DNA of 64,000 nt, from assembly GCF_000720635.1 (NCBI RefSeq), contig NZ_JOCF01000073.1:19175-83174 (forward strand), given 5' to 3'. The position numbers were made by a program, and so were the translations under genes. The DNA comes from Streptomyces sp. NRRL WC-3742. GTDB taxonomy: Bacteria; Actinomycetota; Actinomycetes; Streptomycetales; Streptomycetaceae. Positions 38,979 through 47,322 of the stretch are shown in pieces (the stretch's first letter is position 1; each line of letters opens with the position of its first letter). The notes beneath the pieces were generated by a model. The model was not told the DNA's origin and did not search any database. It saw only the letters and a program-made list of their open reading frames with translations.

Positions 38979-39755
38979 GATGGTGATGCCGCCGTCGATC
39001 TGCAGGACCGCGCCGGTGATGTACTGCGCCCGCTCGGACACCAGGTAGCCGACCAGGTCGGCGACCTCCTCGGCCCGGCCCATCCGCTTGAGCGGGATGG
39101 AGGCCATGACGTCCTTCAGTGCCCTACCCTCGATGGCCGCCGTCATGTCCGTCTCGATGAACCCGGGGGCCACCGCGTTGACGCGGATGCCGTAGCGGCC
39201 GGTCTCCTTGGCCAGGGCGCGGGAGAAGCCGATGATCCCGGCCTTGGACGCCGAGTAGTTGGACTGCGTGGCGTGGCCGTACACCCCGGCGACCGAGGAG
39301 ATGTTGACGATCGCGCCGGCCTTGCGCTTCATCATGCCGAACACCACGGCGCGGCAGACGTGGTAGACGCCGCCGAGGTTGGTGTCGATGACCTCCTGCC
39401 ACTGCTCGTCGGTCATCAGCACCAGCGGGTTGTCGCGGGTGATGCCGGCGGCGGTGACCAGGGCGTCGACGGGGCCGAGGCTCTCCTCGACCTCGGCGAC
39501 CAGTTCGCGCACCGGCTCGGCGGTGGTGACGTCCGCCCGGCGGCCCAGCACGCGGACGCCGTACGCGGCCGCCTCCTTCTCGAGGCTGCGCGCGGCCTCC
39601 TCGTCGGACCGGTAGCAGAACGCCACGTCGAACCCGTCGCGGGCCAGGCCCAGCACGGTGGCGCGGCCGATGCCGCGCGATCCCCCGGTGACCAGCGCCA
39701 CCCGGGAGGTGTTCTCCTCCATCGCTCCTCCATCGGTGTCGTGGCGCGCCGTCAT
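38976..39755 (-). CDS. 3-oxoacyl-ACP reductase (FabG-type ketoreductase)
   Basis: A 259-aa short-chain dehydrogenase. It has the NADPH motif TGGSRGIG, the AAGITRDN strand and the catalytic Ser-Tyr-Lys set (NISS, NYSASK). The closing LVSERAQYITGAVLQIDGG is typical of FabG. It would reduce beta-keto intermediates on the cluster ACPs. The start at 39755 is preferred because GGAGG lies 7 nt upstream and the ATG overlaps the dehydratase stop (ATGA); an internal ATG at 39722 is possible. Confidence 0.93.
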   Translation of the reverse strand: MTARHDTDGGAMEENTSRVALVTGGSRGIGRATVLGLARDGFDVAFCYRSDEEAARSLEKEAAAYGVRVLGRRADVTTAEPVRELVAEVEESLGPVDALVTAAGITRDNPLVLMTDEQWQEVIDTNLGGVYHVCRAVVFGMMKRKAGAIVNISSVAGVYGHATQSNYSASKAGIIGFSRALAKETGRYGIRVNAVAPGFIETDMTAAIEGRALKDVMASIPLKRMGRAEEVADLVGYLVSERAQYITGAVLQIDGGITI

Positions 39756-40282
39756 GCGCTCGCCTCCAGCGGTTCGGACGGCGCCGACGGCTCGGACGGC
39801 TCCAGTGGCTCGGACGGCCGCAGCACCTCGGCGGGGCGCATCGCCACCACCACGGAGCCCACGGTCAGCACCGCCCGGCCGTCGACCAGGCTCTCGCCCT
39901 CGAAGATCACGGTGTCCCCGACCGCGCGGGAGACCCGCACCCGGTGCTCCAGGACGTCCCCGGGCAGCACCGGGTGGTGGAAGACCACCCCGCCCATGCT
40001 GCCGAAGAGCATCACCTTCCCGGTGAGCACGTCCGGGTTGGGGTCCTGCCAGGTGCCGAGCAGTCCCGCACTCTGGCACCAGGACTCCACCAGCAGGGAC
40101 TGCGGGTAGCCGAAGCCCTCCTCCGGGGTGTCCGGGCCGAGTTCGGCGTACCAGGGCTCGTTGCAGGTGACGGCCTTGACCGCGGTGATCCGCTCGCCGG
40201 GCACCAGCTCGAGCACCCGGTCGACGAGCAGCATCGGGAAGCGGTGCGGCAGCCGGCCGCGGATCTCCACCTGGCCGCTCAT
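39752..40282 (-). CDS. Hotdog dehydratase subunit, FabZ-like, lacking the catalytic His
   Basis: A 176-aa FabZ-like hotdog protein (RLPHRFPMLLVDRVLELV, then NEPWYAELG). The usual GHFPG segment with the catalytic His is replaced by an unrelated EEGFGYP stretch, while the catalytic Glu remains (LLVESWCQSAG, about residue 66). The neighbouring gene has the reverse pattern, so the two probably form one heterodimeric dehydratase acting on 3-hydroxyacyl-ACP. The C-terminus is a PSEP/EPSEP low-complexity tail. The ATG overlaps the stop of the partner gene (ATGA). Confidence 0.85.
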   Translation of the reverse strand: MSGQVEIRGRLPHRFPMLLVDRVLELVPGERITAVKAVTCNEPWYAELGPDTPEEGFGYPQSLLVESWCQSAGLLGTWQDPNPDVLTGKVMLFGSMGGVVFHHPVLPGDVLEHRVRVSRAVGDTVIFEGESLVDGRAVLTVGSVVVAMRPAEVLRPSEPLEPSEPSAPSEPLEASA

Positions 40283-40704
40283 CCGGACACCTCGCCCCGG
40301 TAGCGCAGCCGAAGCTTCGCGACATCGCCGCGCGCCGAGCGGATCGCCCCACGCACCTTCCAACCGCCCTCCGCCGCACGCCAGTCGAGGTCCACATCCA
40401 GGACGTCCCCCGGGTAGACGGGGCTGGTGAACCTGGTCGACTCGACCTCGGCAAGCTCCAGCGGGCCGGCCCCGGCCGGGGCTGTGGCGAGCACCCCGGC
40501 GTGCGCCAGGTCCAGCAGGCAGACGCCGGGGAAGATCGGGAAGCCCGGGTAGTGGCCGGGCAGGACCGTCTCCCCGGCCGCGACGGTGAAGCGCACGGCC
40601 GTGCGCGGCCCGTCCGCGGCGGTGACCTCGACCGGCCCGGCCAGCGGGGTGGCCCGCTGCCACAGCGGCCGCACCCGCGTCGGGCTCAGGGTGCCCGCCG
40701 TCAT
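40279..40704 (-). CDS. Hotdog dehydratase subunit retaining the catalytic His
   Basis: A 141-aa hotdog protein with the canonical GHYPGFPIFPG loop (His about residue 51), but Asp in place of the catalytic Glu in GVCLLDLAHAG. It is the complementary partner of the FabZ-like gene downstream. In aryl-polyene and related type II systems such split dehydratases work as heterodimers. The start is nested with the ACP stop (TGATGA). Its substrate should be a hydroxyacyl chain on one of the cluster ACPs. Confidence 0.85.
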   Translation of the reverse strand: MTAGTLSPTRVRPLWQRATPLAGPVEVTAADGPRTAVRFTVAAGETVLPGHYPGFPIFPGVCLLDLAHAGVLATAPAGAGPLELAEVESTRFTSPVYPGDVLDVDLDWRAAEGGWKVRGAIRSARGDVAKLRLRYRGEVSG

Positions 40705-40964
40705 CAGCGCGCCCGCACCTTCGCGAGCAGCAGCTCGTAGGCCCGCGCCAGGCAGGTGAACTCCTTGAGCTCGGACTCGGGGATCTTCACCCCGTACCTC
40801 TTCTCCAGGACGACGACGACCTCCAGCGCCATCAGCGAGTCGACCTCCAGGTCGTCCACGAAGTCGGCGTCGTCGGTGAGTTCGGCCACCTCGATGTCGA
40901 GGACCTTCGCGACCACCTCGCGCAGCTCCTCCAGGTCCAGCACAGCGCTCGGCGCGCTCGTCAT
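40704..40964 (-). CDS. Acyl carrier protein
   Basis: An 86-aa acidic ACP with the phosphopantetheine site in DLEVDSLMALE (Ser about 43) and the helix VVVVLEKRYGVKIPE. It is the first gene of the reductase/dehydratase group and likely carries the growing acyl chain. It is translationally coupled to the dehydratase gene. Confidence 0.92.
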   Translation of the reverse strand: MTSAPSAVLDLEELREVVAKVLDIEVAELTDDADFVDDLEVDSLMALEVVVVLEKRYGVKIPESELKEFTCLARAYELLLAKVRAR

Positions 40965-41022
40965 GAGTCCGTCCTCTTTCTCGTTGTCCCGAAGCTTGGT
41001 GACGATCAGTCAGTTCTGGTTC

Positions 41023-41067
41023 GTTCAGCGCATCTTGGCCGTTCAGCGCGTCTTGGCCGCTCAGCGC
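41023..41067 (-). repeat. 18-bp tandem repeat duplicating the stop of the KS-beta gene
   Basis: Two full 18-bp copies and a half copy contain CGCTGA, so the stop region of the upstream gene is present three times. The copies differ at one position. Confidence 0.75.
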
Positions 41068-42164
41068 AGGCCGAGCACCGCGCAGCCGACCGAGCCGGCG
41101 CGGTCCACCGAGGTGACGACCCCGATGCGCCCGGAAGCCTCGGCGGGCCTGTCCTCGGCGTAGGCGAGCAGCGCCGCGGCCTGGAAGGCGGCCGCGGCCG
41201 CCCCGGTGTCGCCGATCAGCTCGGCGGGGGCGAGGTCGACGGCGCCCGCGCCGCCGAGCACCTCGTGGACGGCGGCGGTCTCGGCCTCGCCCTCCGGGCC
41301 GGGGGCGCCGGAGCGGGCGACCACGGCGACCTCCCCGGGCTCGACCCCCGCCTGGGCGAGGGCCCGGCGCAGCGTGCGGGCCAGCACGGGCCGCACGTCG
41401 CCGTCGAGGGCGACGCCGAGTTCCACGGCGAGCAGTTCGGCGAGCACCGGCTGCTCCTCGCCGTCCTGCGCGGGCGGCTCGACCAGCAGCACGGCGCAGC
41501 CCTCGCCGAGCGCGGGGGCGCCCGCGCCCTCGGCGGCGTGGTGCTCGAGCCAGGCGCGGGCGGCGGAGAACTCCTCGGCCGCGCCGGTCAGTACGGTGCG
41601 GGCCCGTCCGGCGGCGAGCAGCCGGCGCGAGTAGCTGAGCGCGTGCAGTCCGGCGACGCGGCCGCCGGCGATGGTCGCGTTGGGGCCCTTGAGCTGGTAC
41701 CAGATGGCGCACTGGCCGGCGGCGCAGTTCATCACCGTGTTGGGGAACTTCGCCGGGTCGACGAAGAAGGGCTCCTGGCCGGTGAGCGAGTCCCGGGTGA
41801 AGTCCATCATGCTCTGCGCACTGCCGGTGGTGGTGCCCAGCGCCAGCGCCGCGCGCTCGCCGGTGCCCACGGCCTTGTTGCGGGGGCCGTCCTCGAGCAG
41901 GGCGCCGACCGCGGTGACGGCCAGGCCCGTGACGCGGTCCATGGACCGGGTGCCCTTCTTGCCGAGCGCCGAGCGCACGTCGAAGCCGGGCACGACGCAG
42001 GCCGTGCCGTCCGAGGTCGGGGCCAGCTCCGGGGCCAGGGCGGCCGCGGTGGTGCGGCGCTCGCGCAGGCCCTGGGCGAAGGCAGCCCGGCCGATCCCGA
42101 ACGGCGACACCGCCGACCAGGCGGTGATGACCGGGCGCCGGCTGCCGGTCCGGGTGGTAGTCAT
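41061..42164 (-). CDS. Ketosynthase-like chain-length-factor partner, active Cys replaced
   Basis: A 367-aa thiolase-fold protein, shorter than a catalytic ketosynthase. It aligns with KS proteins through NCAAGQCAIWYQLKGPNATI, but the nucleophile position of VTACATG-type motifs is occupied by Arg (AGGRVAG), and HGTGT is not recognisable. It therefore resembles KS-beta/chain-length factors of type II PKSs that pair with an active KS. The ATG has a GGAG site. It is separated from the other KS genes by the DsrE-like and hotdog genes. Confidence 0.8.
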   Translation of the reverse strand: MTTTRTGSRRPVITAWSAVSPFGIGRAAFAQGLRERRTTAAALAPELAPTSDGTACVVPGFDVRSALGKKGTRSMDRVTGLAVTAVGALLEDGPRNKAVGTGERAALALGTTTGSAQSMMDFTRDSLTGQEPFFVDPAKFPNTVMNCAAGQCAIWYQLKGPNATIAGGRVAGLHALSYSRRLLAAGRARTVLTGAAEEFSAARAWLEHHAAEGAGAPALGEGCAVLLVEPPAQDGEEQPVLAELLAVELGVALDGDVRPVLARTLRRALAQAGVEPGEVAVVARSGAPGPEGEAETAAVHEVLGGAGAVDLAPAELIGDTGAAAAAFQAAALLAYAEDRPAEASGRIGVVTSVDRAGSVGCAVLGLR

Positions 42165-42216
42165 ACCCGCTCCAACTCCTTGCGATCAGAGGTTTGTTGA
42201 CAGTTGACGGCCGCGC

Positions 42217-42654
42217 TCACAGGAAGCAGACCATCCGGTACTCGGGCCAGCGCAGGGCGAGTTCGCCGTCCGCGGCGACCCGTACGCCGTCCAGCAGGAC
42301 GTCGGGGTCGGTCCCGGTGAAGCCGAAGGCGGCGAGCGCCGACTCCTCGGCCCAGACCCGCACCCCGGCGTCGATCAGGGTCCTCAGTCCGGCCCGGGGG
42401 TCGGTGAGGGTCTCGACCACGGTGTCGCCGAGGCGCAGCGCCGGCAGCGGCCGGGCGCGGACGGCGTGGGTGGCGGCCTGTCCGCGCAACAGCACGTCCA
42501 GTCCGCCGAGTTGGCGGTGCAGTTCGGCGGCGAGGTAGAGCGCGTCGAAGAACTGCTTCTCCAGCGCGCCCCGGTGGCCGCGCTCGACGATGGCCAATGT
42601 GCGGCCCTCGGCAGATACCTGACGGTCCATCGGATTACCCATCGGATCACCCAT
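42217..42654 (-). CDS. DsrE-superfamily protein (third of three)
   Basis: A 145-aa protein with a DsrE/DsrF-like alpha/beta pattern. An ALEKQFFDALYLAAELHRQLGGLDVLLRGQA core is followed by DPRAGLRTLIDAGVRVWAEESALAAFGF, where sulfur-relay proteins have the loop near the active Cys, and the end is LRWPEYRMVCFL. No Cys stands at the catalytic position. The ATG is nested in the stop of the preceding gene (TGATG). The N-terminus repeats a 12-bp unit (MGDPMGNPMD). Assignment is at superfamily level only; the function in this cluster is unknown. Confidence 0.55.
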   Translation of the reverse strand: MGDPMGNPMDRQVSAEGRTLAIVERGHRGALEKQFFDALYLAAELHRQLGGLDVLLRGQAATHAVRARPLPALRLGDTVVETLTDPRAGLRTLIDAGVRVWAEESALAAFGFTGTDPDVLLDGVRVAADGELALRWPEYRMVCFL

Positions 42655-43061
42655 CAGATCACTCCGACCAGGAGGGTCCGGCCGGCCGCCGCCACGTTCG
42701 CGGCGTAGCCGCCCGGTGGCCGCAGGACGACCTCGGGCAGGTGGTCGACGGCGCCGCGGTCGTCGCTGCAGAACCGGCAGCCGTACCAGTACAGCTGCTC
42801 GGGGAACGCCTTGAGCATGCCCCGCACCAGCGAGGTGGTCGTCGGGTAGACGGTGTTCCACTCGGCGAGGTTGCGCGGCTTGTCCTCCCCCAGGCCCTGC
42901 TGGGTGAGCAGGGTCGCGTAGCCGCAGGTCCAGATCTGGACGCTGGCTCCGCGTTCCAGCAGGGCCTGGGTGAGGCGCAGCACGGTGGTGACGCGGTCGT
43001 CGGCGTGCGGGGTGCCCATCAGGGTGATGAGCAGGTCGGTCGGCGGGATGCGGCGGGCCAT
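42654..43061 (-). CDS. DsrE-superfamily protein (second of three), Cys-containing
   Basis: A 135-aa protein resembling DsrE/TusD-like small sulfurtransferases: an N-terminal strand (DLLITLMGTPHADDRVTTVLRLTQALL), VQIWTCGYATLL and YWYGCRFCSDDRG. The CxxC pair in YGCRFC stands where DsrE proteins carry their reactive Cys. It is coupled by overlapping start/stop codons to both neighbours, so the three proteins are probably made in equal amounts and may assemble, as DsrEFH or TusBCD do. A sulfur-transfer role is not demonstrated. Confidence 0.6.
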   Translation of the reverse strand: MARRIPPTDLLITLMGTPHADDRVTTVLRLTQALLERGASVQIWTCGYATLLTQQGLGEDKPRNLAEWNTVYPTTTSLVRGMLKAFPEQLYWYGCRFCSDDRGAVDHLPEVVLRPPGGYAANVAAAGRTLLVGVI

Positions 43062-43417
43062 CAGTGCCAGACCACGTTCACGTCGGGGTCCAGCATCCAG
43101 CCCGCCACCTCGTCCATCCCGGTGACGCGGACGGTGGGGCGCAGCGCGCCCTCGTCCATCCCGCGCTGGGTGAGGGAGAAGCGGTCCGCCGCGAGTCGGC
43201 CGCCGGCCTCCTGGAAGCTGTCCAGCGCGGAGTCGCTGCCCGGCAGGGCGAGGGCGACGCCGTCCTGGACGAGGAACATCAGGACGGGCCGGCCCGCCTC
43301 GGCCTGGGCGACCGCGTCGCGGCGGAAGCCCGCCTCCTGCGGGGCGCAGTGGCCCTGGCTCTCGATCAGCAGGTACCACGGCGTGCCGCGCTCGACGGCG
43401 GCCCAGGCGTCCGTCAC
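43061..43417 (-). CDS. DsrE-superfamily protein (first of three)
   Basis: A 118-aa protein. PWYLLIESQGHCAPQEAGFRRDAVAQA, VLMFLVQDGVALALPG and the DRFSLTQRGM segment match the DsrE/F fold, including the loop before the usual Cys position, which here is Thr/Gln. The GTG start overlaps the stop of the double-hotdog gene (GTGA). Together with the next two genes it forms an unusual triplet inside a type II PKS operon. Confidence 0.6.
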   Translation of the reverse strand: MTDAWAAVERGTPWYLLIESQGHCAPQEAGFRRDAVAQAEAGRPVLMFLVQDGVALALPGSDSALDSFQEAGGRLAADRFSLTQRGMDEGALRPTVRVTGMDEVAGWMLDPDVNVVWH

Positions 43418-44382
43418 GAGCCGTGCACCCCGTTGATCGCGTCCAGGACGTGCTGGTCGAAGTTGACCAGGCTCCAGTCGCGGCGGTTGCCGATGACGGC
43501 GTAGCCGTGGACGATGCTGCCGGTGGCGGTCTTGACGAGCTTGCCGTCGCGCAGGACGTAGAAGTCCATCTTCGAGGTGTAGGTGAAGTCCTTGAAGACC
43601 TCCTCGACGGAGTAGACCGTGTAGAGGTCCTCCTCCATCAGCGCCTCGTCGAGGATGCGGATGTCGGAGCGCGGCACGACCGGGATCCACCTGCGGTCGT
43701 CCAGCAGGGTCTTGATGGAGATGCCGCGGTCCGCGACGAAGCGGTCCTTGCCCTCCTCCATCAGGCGCAGGTAGCCGGACATCTGGATGCGCTCGGTGAA
43801 GTGGCAGTACGGGTACGGGATGTTCCACTTCCACGCGTAGGCGTTGCGGCCCTCGGTGAGCGAGGCGAGGATCTCGGCCTCGGCGGGGGCGGCGGCGGCC
43901 TCGGCGCGCTCCAGGTCGTCGCCGAGCTTGGCCACGGCGAAGCGGGCGAGCTGCGCGGGGACCTCGCCGGCGGCCTCCAGGTAGGTGTCGATCCGCAGGG
44001 AGACGCGGACCTTGGAGGTGACGGCCTTCAGGACCTCGCCGCCGCGCTCGACGGTGATGGTGACCTTGAAGCCGACGGTCCCGTCCTCGTCCTTGGTCCA
44101 CGGGGTGACCTCGGCCGTGGCGACGTCGTCCATGTGGAAGGCGTGCAGGATGCGGGTGTCGATGGAGACGATGTCCAGGCCCAGGCCGTGCTCCTCGTAG
44201 AGGGCGCGGGCGGGCAGCTCGGACTGGCGGAAGTGGTCGAGGACGGCCTCCTCCACCAGGTAGTTGACGTGCTTGAAGCCGATCCAGGTGCAGATGTTGG
44301 AGCCCTCGTAGCGGGGGCGGACCTGGACGGTGGTGGCCGTCGTCAGCAGGGCCTTGACGGCGGTGTCGGTGACAAGGGTCAT
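43414..44382 (-). CDS. Double-hotdog thioesterase/acyl-binding-like protein
   Basis: A 322-aa protein apparently built from two hotdog units. The first has RPRYEGSNICTWIGFKHVNYLVEEAV, the second WKWNIPYPYCHFTERIQMSGYLRLMEEG, both resembling the start of 4HBT-type thioesterases. The wider group includes thioesterases, dehydratases and the decarboxylase/acyltransferase LnmK, so the chemistry is open. It is embedded in the KS operon, coupled to the hydrolase upstream by TGATG and to the DsrE genes downstream by GTGA. It probably acts on the acyl-ACP or a CoA ester. Confidence 0.65.
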   Translation of the reverse strand: MTLVTDTAVKALLTTATTVQVRPRYEGSNICTWIGFKHVNYLVEEAVLDHFRQSELPARALYEEHGLGLDIVSIDTRILHAFHMDDVATAEVTPWTKDEDGTVGFKVTITVERGGEVLKAVTSKVRVSLRIDTYLEAAGEVPAQLARFAVAKLGDDLERAEAAAAPAEAEILASLTEGRNAYAWKWNIPYPYCHFTERIQMSGYLRLMEEGKDRFVADRGISIKTLLDDRRWIPVVPRSDIRILDEALMEEDLYTVYSVEEVFKDFTYTSKMDFYVLRDGKLVKTATGSIVHGYAVIGNRRDWSLVNFDQHVLDAINGVHGS

Positions 44383-45245
44383 CAGTGGTGCTCCAGGAGT
44401 GTCCGGGGGCCGGCCCCGTGCTGGGGGTCGTCGGCCAGGGTCGAGTCGATGAACTGCCGGATCTCGGCGGCGAACTCCTCGGGCCGCTCGATCATCGGGA
44501 AGTGTCCGGTGGGCAGGATGCGCACCCGGGCGTCCGGCAGCGCGGCCGCCAGCGCTTCGCCCTCGCCGGGCGGGGCGGCGAAGTCGTGCTCGCCGCCGAT
44601 CACCAGGCTGGGCACGGTGATCCGGCCGGTCTGGAGGCCGGGGGTGCCCAGGTAGAGGTCGAAGAACCGGAGCCAGCCGTACGGGCCGACGCGGTCGCGC
44701 ACCCGGTGGGCCATGGCGCTCTGGATGTCGGCGTCGAGCCGGCCGCCGGAGTGGACCCGGATGCCTTCCTCCATGATCAGGTGGAAGTCGTTCAGGTAGT
44801 AGCTGATGGTCTGCCAGTCGAAGTCCTCGGCGGCGCCCCGGTAGAACGGGGAGACGAGGACCAGGGCGCGGACCCCGAAGCGGGTGAAGGGGTCCGCGCC
44901 GCGTCGGCTCTCCTGGTCGAGGAGGTCGAGCAGCACGTTGGCCGACATCGAGTGGGCGACGACGACCTCGGCGCCGCCCGGGACGAGCCGCAGCGCCCGC
45001 TCGAGCCAGTGCCCGAGCGCGGGGCCGCGGCCCCAGTCGCCCACGCCCTCGCCGCGCCAGGGCAGTTGGGCCGTCCAGAGTTCGAGGCCGTCCGCCAGCA
45101 GGCCCGCGCACGGGTCGTAGACGCTGGCGTTGGCGCCGAGGCCGTGGATCAGCAGCGTGCGACGCCCCTGGCCCGCCCGGGCAGGCCCGAGCCGGCGCAC
45201 CACGACGGGGGCGTCATCGTCGTTCGCCTGCGGGCGGACGGCCAT
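44382..45245 (-). CDS. Alpha/beta hydrolase
   Basis: A 287-aa alpha/beta-hydrolase with the oxyanion strand TLLIHGLGANASVY, nucleophile elbow VVAHSMSAN (Ser, with Ala in place of the first Gly), acid region VIGGEHDFAAPP and the catalytic His in ILPTGHFPMIERPEEF. It lies between KS-like and hotdog genes with overlapping codons on both sides. Possible roles are release or editing of acyl-ACP, or a non-hydrolytic step in ring formation. Confidence 0.8.
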   Translation of the reverse strand: MAVRPQANDDDAPVVVRRLGPARAGQGRRTLLIHGLGANASVYDPCAGLLADGLELWTAQLPWRGEGVGDWGRGPALGHWLERALRLVPGGAEVVVAHSMSANVLLDLLDQESRRGADPFTRFGVRALVLVSPFYRGAAEDFDWQTISYYLNDFHLIMEEGIRVHSGGRLDADIQSAMAHRVRDRVGPYGWLRFFDLYLGTPGLQTGRITVPSLVIGGEHDFAAPPGEGEALAAALPDARVRILPTGHFPMIERPEEFAAEIRQFIDSTLADDPQHGAGPRTLLEHH

Positions 45246-46189
45246 CACGCCGCTCCCGGCGCCAGCAGCACCAGGCCCGCGCTGGCGTCGGCGCTCTCGC
45301 CGCCGGACAGGGCGTAGACCGGTCCCGCCCCGCCGTCCTCGAACCAGCCGACCGCCGCGGCGCACTGGAGCACGCCGAGGGCGCCGGAGGGCTCGCCGGA
45401 GTGCTCGGGCAGTCCGGAGCGGGGAACGCCGGGCAGCAGGTCCTCGGCGGGCGGGTCGGCGGCGGGCACCTCCCAGCGGACGGGGGCGCCGCTGGAGGCG
45501 AGCCGCTCGAGGAGGTCGGCGACGGCCGCGGTGCGGGCGTAGCCGCCGAGCACCGCCCGTACGGCTCCGCCGCGTTCGGCGACGGCGTCGGCGCGCTCGA
45601 CCACGATGGCCGCGCCGCCGTCGACGGCCGGGCGGCCGCCGGTCAGCTTGCGGACGACCTCGTTGTCGGGCTCGACGCCCAGCACCAGCATCCGCTCGGC
45701 CCGGCCGGCCTCGATCATGGTGGCCGCCCAGTGGACGGCGTCCAGGCCGGAGGTGGGGCCGTTGCAGACCATCAGGTTGGGGCCGCGCAGCCCGTAGCGG
45801 ATCGCCACCGAGGAGGCGATGACGTTGCTGGAGGCGTTCGGCAGGTCCATCGGACTGGTGCCGTTGACGGTCTCCTCGCGGATGGTGTCCAGGGCGCGGG
45901 TGACGGTGTCCAGGTTGCCGAAGTTGGAGCTGGCGACGACGCCGACGCTGCCGGCCGGCACCGTGGTCGTCCCGTCCTCGCCGAGCAACCCGGCGTCGGT
46001 CAGGGCGCGCAGGGCCAGGGCGTAGCCGATCTGGGTGGCGCGGTCCTTGTAGCGCAGGCCCTTCCTGCCGACCACGTCGGCCGGGGAGACGGCCTCGGCA
46101 CTGCTCGCCGGGCCGGCTACCAGGGCCTGGACGGAGTCCGCCCCGGGCAGCAGGACGGCGGCGCCGCTCACCACGACGGTCGCGCTCAC
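45245..46189 (-). CDS. Ketosynthase-like partner lacking the active Cys
   Basis: A 314-aa KS-like protein recognised by NASSNVIASSVAIRYGLRGPNLMV. The nucleophile position is Pro (CNGPTSG instead of TACATG) and the C-terminal histidine motifs of active KSs are not seen. It follows the active KS gene with a GTGA overlap, the usual order of KS-alpha then KS-beta. It is therefore interpreted as a chain-length-factor-type subunit of the heterodimer. Confidence 0.8.
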   Translation of the reverse strand: MSATVVVSGAAVLLPGADSVQALVAGPASSAEAVSPADVVGRKGLRYKDRATQIGYALALRALTDAGLLGEDGTTTVPAGSVGVVASSNFGNLDTVTRALDTIREETVNGTSPMDLPNASSNVIASSVAIRYGLRGPNLMVCNGPTSGLDAVHWAATMIEAGRAERMLVLGVEPDNEVVRKLTGGRPAVDGGAAIVVERADAVAERGGAVRAVLGGYARTAAVADLLERLASSGAPVRWEVPAADPPAEDLLPGVPRSGLPEHSGEPSGALGVLQCAAAVGWFEDGGAGPVYALSGGESADASAGLVLLAPGAA

Positions 46190-47322
46190 CGGCCCGCCTC
46201 CACGATCGCGACCGCGTTGATCCCGCCGAAGCCGAAGGCGTTCAGCTGGGCAACCCGCATCTGCTCGGTGGCGGCCTCGCCGGTCACGAAGCGGAACTTC
46301 GCGGCCTCGTCCACCGGGTCCTCCAGTCCCACGGTCGGCGGTACCCGACCTTCGTTCAGGGCCCGCAGGCCGATGATCAGATTGAGCAGGCCGGACGCGC
46401 CGGAGGTGTGCCCGGTCATCGACTTGACGGCCGTCACCAGCGGCCGGCCGGCGTCCGCGCCGAACACCTCGGCCAGGGCGGTCGCCTCGGCCTCGTCGTT
46501 CAGCAGGGTGCCGGTGCCGTGCGCCATCACCAGGTCCACGTCGGCGGGCTTGACGCCGGCGATCCGGTAGGCGGCGCGCATCGCCTCGGCGATGCCCTCC
46601 GGGGAGGGCGCGGTGACGTGGTAGGCGTCGCAGTTGACGGCCACGCCGCGCAGCCGGCCGTGCGCCGGGCGCCCGCCGTCCTCGCGGCGCAGCACCACGG
46701 CGCCCGCGCCGTCGCCCATCAGCACGCCGGTGCGGTTGCGGTCGAAGGGCCGCACCCGGTCCGGCGGGGTGGGGTGGACGCGCTCCAGCAGGCCGTACAT
46801 GCTCTCGGTCAGCACGTCCACGCCCGCCACGACGACGGTGTCCACCTCCTCCTGCTCCAGCAGGTCCCAGCCCAGCGCCAGCGCGTACAGCGAGGCGGAG
46901 CAGGCGTTGGAGAAGGTGTGGGTGTTGTCGGCGCCGAAGCGCTCGCGCAGCGCGGTGCCGAAGTGCAGCCCGGAGTCCGCGAACGGGGTGCCGTCGCGCC
47001 ACCAGAGCTCGGCCGAGCGCATCTCGCGCAGACCGGTGCCGATCAGCACGGGCACGCCGCCGAGGTCCTCGCCCAGACCCGCGTCCTCGGCGGCCTGGCC
47101 GATCGCTTCGATCAGCAGTTTCGTCGCGCGGGCCGGGACGTCCCGGCCGGGCGCGGGCCGGTCGTCGACCTCGTAGGCGTACTGGGCGCGGAAGCGGGTG
47201 CGGTCGAAGCCGCGCAGCTCGGCCCGGCCGGTGCGGCCCTCGCACAGGCCCTCGAAGAGCTCGTCGACGCCGCTGCCGGTGCTGGCCACGGCGCCCATCC
47301 CGACGATGGGGCGGCTCAGCAT
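46186..47322 (-). CDS. Beta-ketoacyl-ACP synthase (active KS)
   Basis: A 378-aa ketosynthase with an intact catalytic set: Cys in SNACSAS (about residue 143), His in MAHGTGT and His in VKSMTGHTSGA. The ATG at 47322 has a GGAGGA site and overlaps the preceding KS gene by 7 bp. With the Cys-less protein immediately downstream it forms a likely KS-alpha/KS-beta pair of a reducing type II PKS. Confidence 0.9.
   Translation of the reverse strand: MLSRPIVGMGAVASTGSGVDELFEGLCEGRTGRAELRGFDRTRFRAQYAYEVDDRPAPGRDVPARATKLLIEAIGQAAEDAGLGEDLGGVPVLIGTGLREMRSAELWWRDGTPFADSGLHFGTALRERFGADNTHTFSNACSASLYALALGWDLLEQEEVDTVVVAGVDVLTESMYGLLERVHPTPPDRVRPFDRNRTGVLMGDGAGAVVLRREDGGRPAHGRLRGVAVNCDAYHVTAPSPEGIAEAMRAAYRIAGVKPADVDLVMAHGTGTLLNDEAEATALAEVFGADAGRPLVTAVKSMTGHTSGASGLLNLIIGLRALNEGRVPPTVGLEDPVDEAAKFRFVTGEAATEQMRVAQLNAFGFGGINAVAIVEAGR

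Noticed and set aside
41061..42164. Catalytic ketosynthase or thiolase
   Set aside because: The nucleophile Cys position is Arg and the HGTGT motif is not recognisable, so a chain-length-factor-type role is preferred.
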